64,000 bases of DNA from Stutzerimonas stutzeri (GTDB lineage: Bacteria; Pseudomonadota; Gammaproteobacteria; Pseudomonadales; Pseudomonadaceae): positions 62,001 to 126,000 of the forward strand of contig NZ_PPXG01000010.1 in assembly GCF_002909485.1 (NCBI RefSeq), written 5' to 3'. The notes beneath the pieces are model-generated. The model worked only from the letters and a program-made list of their open reading frames with translations. It was not told the DNA's origin and searched no databases. A program made the translations under genes and the position numbers. Positions 1 through 7,619 of this stretch are shown one piece after another; the first letter of the stretch is position 1; each line of letters starts with the position of its first letter.

Positions 1-263
1 ATGAACCCACTCTTCGCGCCATCGCCGAACAGACCGGAGGGGAGTACTTTCGAGCCGCCTCCAGTGAAGAGCTGAAGACCATCGGCGACACACTGGATCG
101 GCTCGAGCCAGCCGCACAGCAACCGATCCAGGCACGCATTGCCGAAGCGCTCTACGTCTGGCCGCTATCGGCGGCGCTGCTGATCAGTCTGCTGATGGTC
201 GCGGCCAGCCTGTGGAGTGCCCAACTGCAACGGCTGGCATGGCGGCGGGAGCAACCCCGATGA
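1..263 (+). CDS. batA: VWA-domain protein of the Bat locus, C-terminal end (partial)
   Basis: An open frame enters from the left edge (first whole codon at base 3) and stops with TGA at 261-263, leaving about 86 residues. The visible part starts in the end of a folded domain (AIAEQTGGEYFRAAS, typical of the last strand of BatA-type von Willebrand A domains) and closes with one hydrophobic segment (WPLSAALLISLLMVAASLWS) and a short basic tail, as in membrane-anchored BatA proteins. Its stop overlaps the ATG of the next VWA gene (ATGA at 260-263), so the two are translationally coupled. The family is part of MoxR-AAA/VWA systems linked to stress tolerance. The assignment rests on the tail and the neighbours, because the VWA core is outside the window. 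Confidence 0.75.
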   Translation, partial: EPTLRAIAEQTGGEYFRAASSEELKTIGDTLDRLEPAAQQPIQARIAEALYVWPLSAALLISLLMVAASLWSAQLQRLAWRREQPR

Positions 264-1978
264 GCGAACTGCTGCCCCATCTGCTGCGGCCCTACTGGCT
301 GATCATCCTCCCTCTGCTGATCTGGTTACTCTGGCGGCTGTGGCATCGCCAGTTGCAGGTCGGCCGTTGGCAGCGCCTGCTCCCGGAAGCCTTTCATGCC
401 GCCCTGCTGACCCGCGGCCGGCTGCGCCACAGCCGTCTGCCCTGGCTGGTATTGGGCCTGGCCTGGCTGCTGGCAGTCCTCGCGATGCTGGGGCCGAGCT
501 GGCAGCGGTTCGAGCAGCCCAGTGTCAAACGCAGCGATCCGCTGGTGGTCCTGCTGGAACTCACACCCTCGATGCTCGCCGGCGACGCTCCACCCACCCG
601 TCTGGAGCAGGCCAAACGCAAGCTGCTGGATCTGCTGGAGCGTCGCCAGGACGTGCAGACCGCCGTAGTGGTATTCGCCGGCAGCGCTCATACCGTGGTG
701 CCGCTGTCCGACGACCTGGCGACAACCCGCAACCTGCTCGATGCACTGCATCCGGCGCTGATGCCCGAACCCGGCCAGCGCGCGGACCTTGCCGTTGCCA
801 AGGGCCTCGCCTTGCTCAAGCAGGCAGGCTTGGGTCGGGGCCGACTATTGCTGATCGGCAGCAGCCTCGACGAACACGAGCGCGGCGCAATTGCCACGCT
901 GATGCAGGGACGCGGCGAGCGCCTGCTGATCCTCGGCGTCGGCACCGAACAGGGTGCGCCGATTGCCGGGGAGAACGGCAGCTTCCTCAAGGATGCCCAG
1001 GGCGCGATCCTCATCCCGCGCCTGGACAATGCACGGCTGCAGCGCTTGGCCGCGGAGCTGGGCGGTCTCTATCAGCAAGCGCGATTGGGCGACGACGACC
1101 TGGCGGCCCTAGGCCTGTTCGATCAAAGCGGCACATTGCAGCACGACGATGAGGTTACTCGCCTGGAAGCCTGGCTGGATCAGGGCCACTGGCTGCTACT
1201 ACCCCTACTGCTGCTGGCAGCCCTGGCCGGCCGGCGCGGCTGGCTGTTCTGCCTGCCGTTGCTGCTGTTGCAGCCGCAACCTGCCAGTGCCTTCGAAGTC
1301 GACAACCTCTGGCTGCGCCGCGATCAGCAAGGTCAGCGACTGCTAGAGGCAGAGCAGCCGGCAAAAGCCGCCGAGCGCTTTATTGACCACCGCTGGCAAG
1401 CCACAGCTCGCTATCAGGCCGGCGACTATGCCGGCGCCGCTGAGCTATTCGCCGAAGGCGACACCGCGGCCGACCACTACAACCGTGGCAACGCCCTGGC
1501 CCGCAGCGAGGCGTTCGAAGCCGCCATCGAGGCCTATGATCAAGCACTGGAACTGCAGCCCGATCTGCTAACGGCACAGCACAACAAGGCCCTGATCGAA
1601 GAGTTGCTGCGCCGTCGTGAGGAACAACCTGAAGCCGAGCAAGAACAGGATCAGCAAACGGAACAGGCCGAAGAGCCCAAGCCGCAACAATCACAACAGC
1701 AGGAACCGGGCTCCATCAGTGCACCATCGCCTGATGACACCCAAGGTGAGCCAACCAGCGAAGGCAGCGCGGCCTCGCAACCCTCAACAACCGAAGCGAT
1801 GCAAGAGTCGGAAGAAATGGATGCCTCTTCGGCCCAAGCGCAACATGAGGCACTCCCCGAGCAAGAGCGACAACAGGCGATGGAGCAGTGGTTACGTCAG
1901 ATTCCGGACAACCCAGGCGAGCTGCTAAGACGAAAATTTCTTTACGAACAACGCAAGCACCAGGAAACCAATCGATGA
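260..1978 (+). CDS. batB: VWA and TPR domain protein (BatB/BatC-type fusion)
   Basis: 572 residues from the ATG at 260, chosen over an in-frame ATG at 212 because it overlaps the upstream stop. Order: two N-terminal membrane segments (about residues 8-25 and 59-78), a VWA domain (about 93-280), another hydrophobic stretch (about 320-355), one TPR unit (about 400-445, with NRGNALARSEAFEAAIEAYD) and a Gln/Glu-rich low-complexity tail (about 453-547). The metal-binding loop that normally reads DxSxS is ELTPS here, so the first ligand is Glu rather than Asp. The gene therefore combines the VWA part of BatB with the TPR part of BatC. It likely acts in the inner membrane with a MoxR ATPase encoded left of the window. 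The exact function of the family is not settled. Confidence 0.85.
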   Translation: MSELLPHLLRPYWLIILPLLIWLLWRLWHRQLQVGRWQRLLPEAFHAALLTRGRLRHSRLPWLVLGLAWLLAVLAMLGPSWQRFEQPSVKRSDPLVVLLELTPSMLAGDAPPTRLEQAKRKLLDLLERRQDVQTAVVVFAGSAHTVVPLSDDLATTRNLLDALHPALMPEPGQRADLAVAKGLALLKQAGLGRGRLLLIGSSLDEHERGAIATLMQGRGERLLILGVGTEQGAPIAGENGSFLKDAQGAILIPRLDNARLQRLAAELGGLYQQARLGDDDLAALGLFDQSGTLQHDDEVTRLEAWLDQGHWLLLPLLLLAALAGRRGWLFCLPLLLLQPQPASAFEVDNLWLRRDQQGQRLLEAEQPAKAAERFIDHRWQATARYQAGDYAGAAELFAEGDTAADHYNRGNALARSEAFEAAIEAYDQALELQPDLLTAQHNKALIEELLRRREEQPEAEQEQDQQTEQAEEPKPQQSQQQEPGSISAPSPDDTQGEPTSEGSAASQPSTTEAMQESEEMDASSAQAQHEALPEQERQQAMEQWLRQIPDNPGELLRRKFLYEQRKHQETNR

Positions 1979-3603
1979 TGCGCCTGATGGCTTTTCTTCT
2001 GCTCAGCCTAGTTGCAAGCCAAGCGGGTGCCGCAGGCCTGTTCGCGCGAGTGGATCGCACCCAGCTGAGCATCGACGAAACCTTCGAACTGAGCCTGGAA
2101 AGCCAAGGCAGCGCAGTTTTTGGCAAGCCCGACCTGGAGCCACTGGATGAGCTGTTCGACGTATTCGATACACGCCAGGTCAACCAGCTTTCCAGCAGCA
2201 ATGGCGAAGCCCGTGCCATCACTCGTTGGCTGATCACCCTGCGACCGAAGCAGACCGGCTACCTGATCATTCCGCCCCTGCAGTTGGGTGAATGGCGTAG
2301 CGAACCGATCACGCTGCTGGTGCAGGAATCGCTGAAAAACACCGAAAGCGATCAGCTGGCGCCGATCTTCATCGATGCCAGTGTCGACGAAGAGAGCGTT
2401 TATGTGCAGGCCCAGGTAATCCTCACCTTGCGCATCTTTCATTCCGTCTCGCTGTACGACGACAGCACCCTCTCGCCGCTGCAGATGCCCGAAGCTCTGG
2501 TGGAGCGACTCGGCGAGCCGCGCACCTATGAGAAGACCATCAACGGCATCCGCCATGGCGTCATCGAAGTGCGCTATGCACTGTTTCCGCAGAAATCCGG
2601 AGAGCTGACGATTCCCGCCCAGCTGTTCAGCGCCACTACCGTGACCAACGCCAGCAACTCGCTGTTCGGCTCACGGTCGGGACGCTCGACCCAAGTCAGA
2701 TCACCCAGCATCCCGCTGACCGTCAAGGCCAAGCCGGCGGACTATCCCGCGGATGCACCCTGGCTGCCGGCCCGCAGCCTGACACTGGTGGAGGCCTGGA
2801 GCCCTGAGCCGGACCAGGCCCAAGCGGGCGAATCGCTTACCCGCAGCCTGTTGCTCAAAGCTGAGGGATTGACCAGCACGCAGCTGCCCGCCATCGGCTC
2901 TGTGCAAAGCGCCGAGTTACGGCGCTACCCAGATCAACCAACTCTGGCAAACCAAGTTAGCGGTATTGGCCTGGTTGGTAGCCGCGAGCAGCGCGAAGCC
3001 CTGATTCCGACCCGTAGTGGACCGCTACAACTGCCTGCGCTAGAGGTGGTCTGGTGGAATACCGTGGAAGACCGCCTGGAGCGCACCACACTGGACGAGC
3101 GCACCCTGAACGTCGCTGACAATCCGAATCTCGTGCCACCTCCTCTGGAGCAACCCGCCTCAGCGTCGGTACCGGTCCAAAAGCAACTGGTCTGGCCCTG
3201 GCAACTGAGCACTACACTCTTTGCGCTCACCACGCTCATCGGCTTCGGGCTCTGGTCACGCGCGCGCCGACAGCCCGCGGTGCAACGCGCATTGCAACCC
3301 GGCCCCACCCCGCGCAGCCTGCTCGACGATCTGCGTCGAGCCTGTCAGGCCAACGATTCCCAGGCCACTCGCCAGGCACTGGACGCCTGGGCACGGCAGC
3401 AACCCGAAACCTTGGCCGACATGGCCGCCCGCTTCGTGCCGTTGTCTGATGCGCTGGATGGCCTCAACGGTGCGCTGTACAGCGAGGCCGGCCAGCGTTG
3501 GCAAGGCGATGCGTTGTGGCAGGCGATCCAGGCGCTCCCCCCGGCGACCGGCCCCAGCATCGAGCAGGAGCAGAGCGCCCTGCCACCACTTTATCCACGC
3601 TGA
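1975..3603 (+). CDS. batD: BatD family protein
   Basis: 542 residues, starting at 1975 where ATGATG overlaps the upstream TGA. A signal peptide covers about residues 1-20 (hydrophobic core LMAFLLLSLVASQAGA). Next come immunoglobulin-like beta-rich repeats typical of BatD (for example RVDRTQLSIDETFELSLES and VDEESVYVQAQVILTLRIFH), then one membrane segment near residues 406-428 and a cytoplasmic tail. This is the usual BatD layout: a large periplasmic region anchored by a C-terminal helix. It is the last gene of the Bat run; 181 bp separate it from nasS. The family is tied to oxygen or stress tolerance in Bacteroides, but its biochemical role in pseudomonads is unknown. Confidence 0.85.
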   Translation: MMRLMAFLLLSLVASQAGAAGLFARVDRTQLSIDETFELSLESQGSAVFGKPDLEPLDELFDVFDTRQVNQLSSSNGEARAITRWLITLRPKQTGYLIIPPLQLGEWRSEPITLLVQESLKNTESDQLAPIFIDASVDEESVYVQAQVILTLRIFHSVSLYDDSTLSPLQMPEALVERLGEPRTYEKTINGIRHGVIEVRYALFPQKSGELTIPAQLFSATTVTNASNSLFGSRSGRSTQVRSPSIPLTVKAKPADYPADAPWLPARSLTLVEAWSPEPDQAQAGESLTRSLLLKAEGLTSTQLPAIGSVQSAELRRYPDQPTLANQVSGIGLVGSREQREALIPTRSGPLQLPALEVVWWNTVEDRLERTTLDERTLNVADNPNLVPPPLEQPASASVPVQKQLVWPWQLSTTLFALTTLIGFGLWSRARRQPAVQRALQPGPTPRSLLDDLRRACQANDSQATRQALDAWARQQPETLADMAARFVPLSDALDGLNGALYSEAGQRWQGDALWQAIQALPPATGPSIEQEQSALPPLYPR

Positions 3604-3682
3604 CCAAACACCTCGCACTGCCCACCGCCAGAGTATTAACCGAGGCGGTGCACCGGCACCGCGTCGTGCACCATTTTCACGC

Positions 3683-3699
3683 TGGCATATCGCTTGCTT
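3683..3699 (+). promoter_or_regulatory. sigma-54 promoter of nasST
   Basis: TGGCAT-N5-TTGCT with the invariant GG (3684-3685) and GC (3696-3697) separated by exactly 10 bases, about 85 bp before the nasS ATG. Upstream, GTGCACC occurs twice (3648-3654 and 3666-3672), 18 bp apart; these could be parts of NtrC-type enhancer sites but do not form a clean consensus. The promoter fits nitrogen control of nasST. Confidence 0.7.
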
Positions 3700-3784
3700 C
3701 AGGCTTGGCATAGATCACTCCTGAGCCGTCGCGCGGTTCATTGAACTGCGCCGCACGCTTCGCAATCGAAAAGGCCAACACAGC

Positions 3785-5005
3785 ATGACTGAACCCGCCA
3801 CGCCGCACCGCCACGATGCACTGGCCTGGGTCGCCGGCAGCGATGCACCGGAAAAGAGCTCGGTCAATCTCGGCTTCCTGCCGCTCACGGACGCCGCATC
3901 GCTGATCGTCGCGGCAACGCAGGGCTTCGCCCAGCCCTTCGGCCTGACGCTCAACCTGCACCGGCAGAATTCCTGGTCGGCCCTACGCGACAAGCTGACA
4001 GGGGGCGAACTGGACGCTGCTCATGGGCTCTATGGGCTGCTGTATGCGGTTCATCTGGGCATCGGCGGTAGCCCGGCGGTGGACATGGCTGTACTCATGG
4101 GCCTCGCCCAGAACGGCCAGAGCATCAATCTATCGGCCTCGCTGAAGGCAGCCGGCGTGACCGATGCTGAGGCATTACGCAATAGCGTGCGTCAAAGCGG
4201 TGCACGCCTGACCCTCGCACATACGTTCCCCACGGGCACCCACGCGCTGTGGCTTTACTACTGGTTGGCGGCGAACGGCATTCATCCCTTGCAGGACGTG
4301 CGAACGCTTGTGTTGCCGCCTTCGCAGATGGTGGCCCATTTGCAGGCCGGTCGCATCGACGGTTTTTGTGCTGGAGAGCCCTGGGGGGCGCAAGCAATAG
4401 CAGAAGGTGTCGGCTTCACGCTGGCGACCAGCCAGTCGATCTGGCCGGACCATCCAGAGAAGGTACTAGGCTGCACCCAGGCCTTCGTCGAGCAATACCC
4501 CAACACCGCCCGTGCACTGGTAATGGCGATTCTTGAGGCAAGCCGTTTCATCGATCAGAGTCAGGAAAACCGCCGCAGCACTGCGCAGCTGATCGCCGGA
4601 AGCGAGTATGTCAACGCACCGCTGGCAGCCATCGAGTCACGATTTCTCGGCGCTTATCAGGACGGCCTGGGTAATGCCTGGAACGACGAGCATGCGCTGC
4701 GCTTCTTTGCTGATGGTGCAGCAAACATGCCCTACCTGTCTGATGGCCTGTGGTTCATGACTCAGCTGCGACGCTGGGGTCTGCTACGGCAGGACCCCGA
4801 TTATAAGCAGGTTGCTAGCCAGGTGCAGCAGACCGGGTTGTACCGACAGGCCGCTGAAGCGCTCGGTATTGCAGTACCGGAATCGCCTATGCGCAGCGCC
4901 ACGCTCATGGACGGCAAACTCTGGGACGGCACCGACCCGGCAGCTTACGCCCGCAGTTTCACGTTGCACGCCATGGCCGAACACGCCGTGGTTGCCGCAC
5001 TTTGA
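3785..5005 (+). CDS. nasS: nitrate sensor protein NasS (NrtA-like, cytoplasmic)
   Basis: 406 residues resembling the periplasmic nitrate-binding proteins NrtA/NasF (NLGFLPLTDAASLIVAATQG, GGELDAAHGLYGLLYAVHLG, GFCAGEPWGAQAIAEGVGF) but with no signal peptide or lipobox. That is the hallmark of NasS, the cytosolic nitrate sensor that holds NasT inactive until nitrate binds. The gene directly precedes nasT (13 bp gap). It sits downstream of a sigma-54 promoter and about 2.6 kb before the nitrate transporter gene. Family role: without nitrate NasS sequesters NasT; with nitrate NasT is released to bind leader RNA. The missing export signal and the NasT partner make this call firm. Confidence 0.93.
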   Translation: MTEPATPHRHDALAWVAGSDAPEKSSVNLGFLPLTDAASLIVAATQGFAQPFGLTLNLHRQNSWSALRDKLTGGELDAAHGLYGLLYAVHLGIGGSPAVDMAVLMGLAQNGQSINLSASLKAAGVTDAEALRNSVRQSGARLTLAHTFPTGTHALWLYYWLAANGIHPLQDVRTLVLPPSQMVAHLQAGRIDGFCAGEPWGAQAIAEGVGFTLATSQSIWPDHPEKVLGCTQAFVEQYPNTARALVMAILEASRFIDQSQENRRSTAQLIAGSEYVNAPLAAIESRFLGAYQDGLGNAWNDEHALRFFADGAANMPYLSDGLWFMTQLRRWGLLRQDPDYKQVASQVQQTGLYRQAAEALGIAVPESPMRSATLMDGKLWDGTDPAAYARSFTLHAMAEHAVVAAL

Positions 5006-5018
5006 CAAGGGGGGCGGC

Positions 5019-5597
5019 ATGTTACGTATCCTGCTGATCGACGACACCCCACGAAAGATTGGACGCCTGAAAAGCGCGCTGATCGAGGCTGGCTTCGAAG
5101 TCATCGATGAGTCCGGCCTGACCATCGACCTGCCCGAACGGGTCGAGGCCATCCGCCCTGACGTGGTGCTGATCGACACCGACTCACCGGGCCGTGACGT
5201 TCTGGAACAAGTGGTCCTGGTTAGCCGCGACCAACCGAGGCCCATCGTCATGTTCACCGACGACAGTGACCCTGGTGCCATGCGCCAGGCCATTCGCGCC
5301 GGCGTCAGCGCTTACATCGTCGAAGGCATCCAGGCCCAGCGGCTGAAGCCGATCCTCGATGTAGCGATGGCGCGCTTCGAGACCGACCAGGCGATTCGCG
5401 CACAATTGCAGGCCCGTGAACAGCAACTCGCCGAACGCAAGCGCATCGAACTGGCCAAGGGCATGCTGATGAAGATGCGCGACTGCAAGGAGGAAGAGGC
5501 CTATACGCTGATGCGTCGCCAGGCGATGAGCCGCCAACAAAAGCTGATCCAGGTCGCCGAACAGATCATTGCCATGAACGAGCTGCTCGGGCAGTGA
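5019..5597 (+). CDS. nasT: ANTAR-domain antiterminator NasT
   Basis: 192 residues from ATG 5019, with GGGGCGG just upstream. A receiver-like domain (about residues 1-120, starting MLRILLIDDTPRKIG) is followed by a coiled linker and an ANTAR RNA-binding domain (about 130-188, with ERKRIELAKGMLMKMRDC and EEEAYTLMRRQAMSRQQKLI). ANTAR proteins bind paired hexaloop hairpins in leader RNA and stop a terminator from forming. Two matching leaders lie in this window, upstream of nasA and nirB, so its targets can be predicted directly. It forms an operon with nasS, the nitrate-responsive inhibitor. Confidence 0.95.
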   Translation: MLRILLIDDTPRKIGRLKSALIEAGFEVIDESGLTIDLPERVEAIRPDVVLIDTDSPGRDVLEQVVLVSRDQPRPIVMFTDDSDPGAMRQAIRAGVSAYIVEGIQAQRLKPILDVAMARFETDQAIRAQLQAREQQLAERKRIELAKGMLMKMRDCKEEEAYTLMRRQAMSRQQKLIQVAEQIIAMNELLGQ

Positions 5598-5713
5598 TCT
5601 GCCCGCCCGCCGTGCATTCGCTCAACCAAACATCGTACCCACGAGTAGTCATCTGACCTGGACGTATGACACAGCGCTAGAATGCGCGCCTTCGACCGTT
5701 GACCGAGCGACCC

Positions 5714-6157
5714 ATGGCGCGCCTGAATCTAGAGTTCCCAGAAGACCAGTACTGCTTTTCCACTCAGCTCACCGTGCGGATCACCGACATCAACGCCGGC
5801 AACCATCTGGCCAACGACTCGATGATTTCGATGATTTCCGAGGCACGGGCGCGCTTTCTGTTCGCCTATGGCGTGGCCGAAACCCGCCAGGACGGCGCCG
5901 GGATCATCGTGACCGACCTTGCCACGACTTACAGAGCCGAGGCCCACGCGCGTGACGCACTGCTGTTCGAAGTCGGGGTGATGGATTTCAACAAGTACGG
6001 CGGTGATATCATCTTCCGCATCACCCGCCCTGCCGACGGCACACTGATTGCCATGGCCAAATCCGGTTTCGTCTTCTACGACTATGCCCAAAGCCGCGTC
6101 GTCGCCATGCCCGAGGCGTTCGCCGGCAAGTTTCCGCGGGTCAACCGGATCGAGTAG
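5714..6157 (+). CDS. acyl-CoA thioesterase-like hotdog protein
   Basis: 147 residues from ATG 5714; a TTG five codons upstream is possible but no good ribosome binding site decides. It resembles 4-hydroxybenzoyl-CoA thioesterase type hotdog proteins: VRITDINAGNHLANDSMISM corresponds to the start of the hotdog fold, where most family members have a D-x-x-G-H-x-N pattern, and the aspartate and the histidine-asparagine are present here. Substrate is unknown. It stands alone, with nasT upstream and pfkB converging from the other strand (the two coding ends overlap by 17 bp). Confidence 0.75.
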   Translation: MARLNLEFPEDQYCFSTQLTVRITDINAGNHLANDSMISMISEARARFLFAYGVAETRQDGAGIIVTDLATTYRAEAHARDALLFEVGVMDFNKYGGDIIFRITRPADGTLIAMAKSGFVFYDYAQSRVVAMPEAFAGKFPRVNRIE

Positions 6158-7088
6158 GGTCGCTTTCCATGGTTAGCAGCCGTTGGACGTCATCGCGATG
6201 ACAAAGCTCCGTGCCTGGGCGGATCACCGTCGCGGCACCGGCGGCGATACCCAGACGAACGGCCTCACGTAACGATTGCTCCTCGGCCAGCGCCAGCACC
6301 ATGGCACCGAGCATGCTGTCGCCCGCCCCAACTGCGCTCACCACCGCTACATCTGGTGAAGGCAGTCGCTGCAGCTGATCGCAACAGGCGTACAGGGCGC
6401 CCTCGGCACCCAGCGAAAGCACGATGATTTCGGCACTGCCCTGAACAATCAGCCTGCGCAGTGCTGCTTCCTGCTCGGCTTCGCTGAGAACCGCACACCC
6501 CATGAGAGTGCATAACTCGTCGAGACTCGGTTTCATCAGGTACGCACCACCTTGACGGGCCGCATAGCGCAGAGGCTCTCCGGACAGATCGACAACCAGG
6601 CGCGCGCCGAGACGGCGTGTCAGCGCCAGCAGCTCGTCGTAAAAACACAGGCCAACGCCGGGTGGAAAGCTGCCGCTCAAAACAACGTACGCCGGCGCCG
6701 GGCGGAGCGTCGCGAGCGTGGCCAGACAGCGTTGCAGTTCCTGCTCGGCAAGCGCCGGACCAGGCAGCACGAAGCGGTATTGCAGCCCGGATTCCAGCTC
6801 GTCCACGGTAAAGCTCTCTCGTGTGTCGCCAGCAATGGACACCGGGCGATGCACCAGACCGAGCTCGTTCAGGGAGCGCTGCAGCAGCTCGCCGAATGGG
6901 CCGCCAGCGGGATAGACAGCGACCGCATTGCCGCCAAGTGTCTTGACCACTCGGGCCACGTTTATTCCACCGCCACCCGGATCGTGACGCGGCAACGAGC
7001 AGCGCAGCTTCTGGGTATCGGTGACCCGGGCGGTGCTGACGGAAAGATCCATCGCCGGATTGAGGGTCAGGGTTGCAATCAGGGGCAT
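6141..7088 (-). CDS. pfkB: 6-phosphofructokinase, PfkB type (ribokinase superfamily)
   Basis: 315 residues. The start at 7088 is chosen because AAGGAGCGACCG precedes it. The glycine-rich substrate motif reads PGGGGINVAR (about residues 37-46), as in E. coli PfkB, where FruK-type enzymes have PGGKGINVAR. YPAGGPFGE follows, and the anion-hole/catalytic motif is GAGDSMLGAMV with the catalytic Asp near residue 257. The C-terminal half also matches E. coli PfkB closely by eye (SLGAEGAL, GTELCHRDD). Predicted reaction: ATP plus fructose 6-phosphate to fructose 1,6-bisphosphate. Tagatose 6-phosphate or fructose 1-phosphate cannot be excluded as substrate from sequence alone. Most pseudomonads are described as lacking phosphofructokinase, so this gene is notable. 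It is monocistronic. Confidence 0.82.
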   Translation of the reverse strand: MPLIATLTLNPAMDLSVSTARVTDTQKLRCSLPRHDPGGGGINVARVVKTLGGNAVAVYPAGGPFGELLQRSLNELGLVHRPVSIAGDTRESFTVDELESGLQYRFVLPGPALAEQELQRCLATLATLRPAPAYVVLSGSFPPGVGLCFYDELLALTRRLGARLVVDLSGEPLRYAARQGGAYLMKPSLDELCTLMGCAVLSEAEQEAALRRLIVQGSAEIIVLSLGAEGALYACCDQLQRLPSPDVAVVSAVGAGDSMLGAMVLALAEEQSLREAVRLGIAAGAATVIRPGTELCHRDDVQRLLTMESDPTRSG

Positions 7089-7431
7089 CGGTCGCTCCTT
7101 GGCAAAGCCGCTCAAGAGTAGGCTCGGTTGCCATTTCGTCGCAGCCGGGCAGATCCTGTTTTAGTACGGGACAAAGCGCAAGCCATGAAATCCGGGGTTC
7201 CAAACTAACGGCGCGTCACGCAGCATCGCGCAAAAACAGGCGCGGATCATAGGTTTGCGCGGTTCGCGGCAAAACTGCAACGGCCCCTCACTTCGATCGC
7301 TCCCCGGATTTTGCGTAACGCCGCGAAGCTTGCCCTGATTTGGCGCGCTGTTGCGCGCTATCTGTGCGCTTCGCTGCTAAAACGTGCCTGCCACACGCCC
7401 TGAACTCGCACAATTGGCGGCATCCGCAGGC

Positions 7432-7448
7432 TGGCACGCTAGATGCTA
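7432..7448 (+). promoter_or_regulatory. sigma-54 promoter of nasA
   Basis: TGGCACG at -24 and ATGCT at -12; GG (7433-7434) and GC (7445-7446) are separated by exactly 10 bases. The predicted start is near 7458, only a few bases before the first leader hairpin. The rest of the 7089-7431 interval holds no gene. It has a GC-rich palindromic patch around 7342-7360 (GCGCGC repeated) whose role I cannot assign. Confidence 0.75.
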
Positions 7449-7457
7449 GTTCTGGTT

Positions 7458-7541
7458 CAGGCAGGCCAACGGCGGTCTGCGAAACACGACAAAGGCGTTG
7501 CATCATTCCTGCTCCGGCAGGCGTGCTGCGGCGCCTTTTTG
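7458..7541 (+). promoter_or_regulatory. NasT (ANTAR) antitermination leader of nasA
   Basis: Hairpin 1 (7461-7480): stem GCAGGCC / GGTCTGC closing the hexaloop AACGGC. Hairpin 2 (7487-7500): stem CGAC / GTTG closing the hexaloop AAAGGC. Both loops have A at position 1 and G at position 4, the known signature of ANTAR-protein RNA targets. Hairpin 2 uses bases 7491-7497, which are also the 5' arm of the intrinsic terminator, so the two structures exclude each other. The leader lies directly after a sigma-54 promoter and about 80 bp before nasA. Confidence 0.82.
7491..7541 (+). terminator. intrinsic terminator (attenuator) before nasA
   Basis: AAAGGCG (7491-7497) pairs with CGCCTTT (7532-7538). 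An inner stem CCTGC-TCCG-GCAGG stabilises the hairpin, and it ends in a T run. Coding begins at 7620, so this is an attenuator inside the leader rather than the end of a gene. Confidence 0.78.
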
Positions 7542-7619
7542 TTTTCCGCCTCGACGACGGGGCGGCCTGAGCAGCCCGAGCGGCCAACGCCGCGCCACGA
7601 AAGCCCTGGAGCCGATCCA

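Noticed and set aside
3648..3672. NtrC enhancer upstream of nasS
   Set aside because: GTGCACC occurs twice 18 bp apart, but no dyad with the expected TGCAC-type spacing is formed; too weak to list as a site.
7335..7350. A second sigma-54-like element (TGGCGC...TTGCG) before nasA
   Set aside because: GG to GC spacing is 9 rather than 10 bases; the element at 7432 fits exactly.
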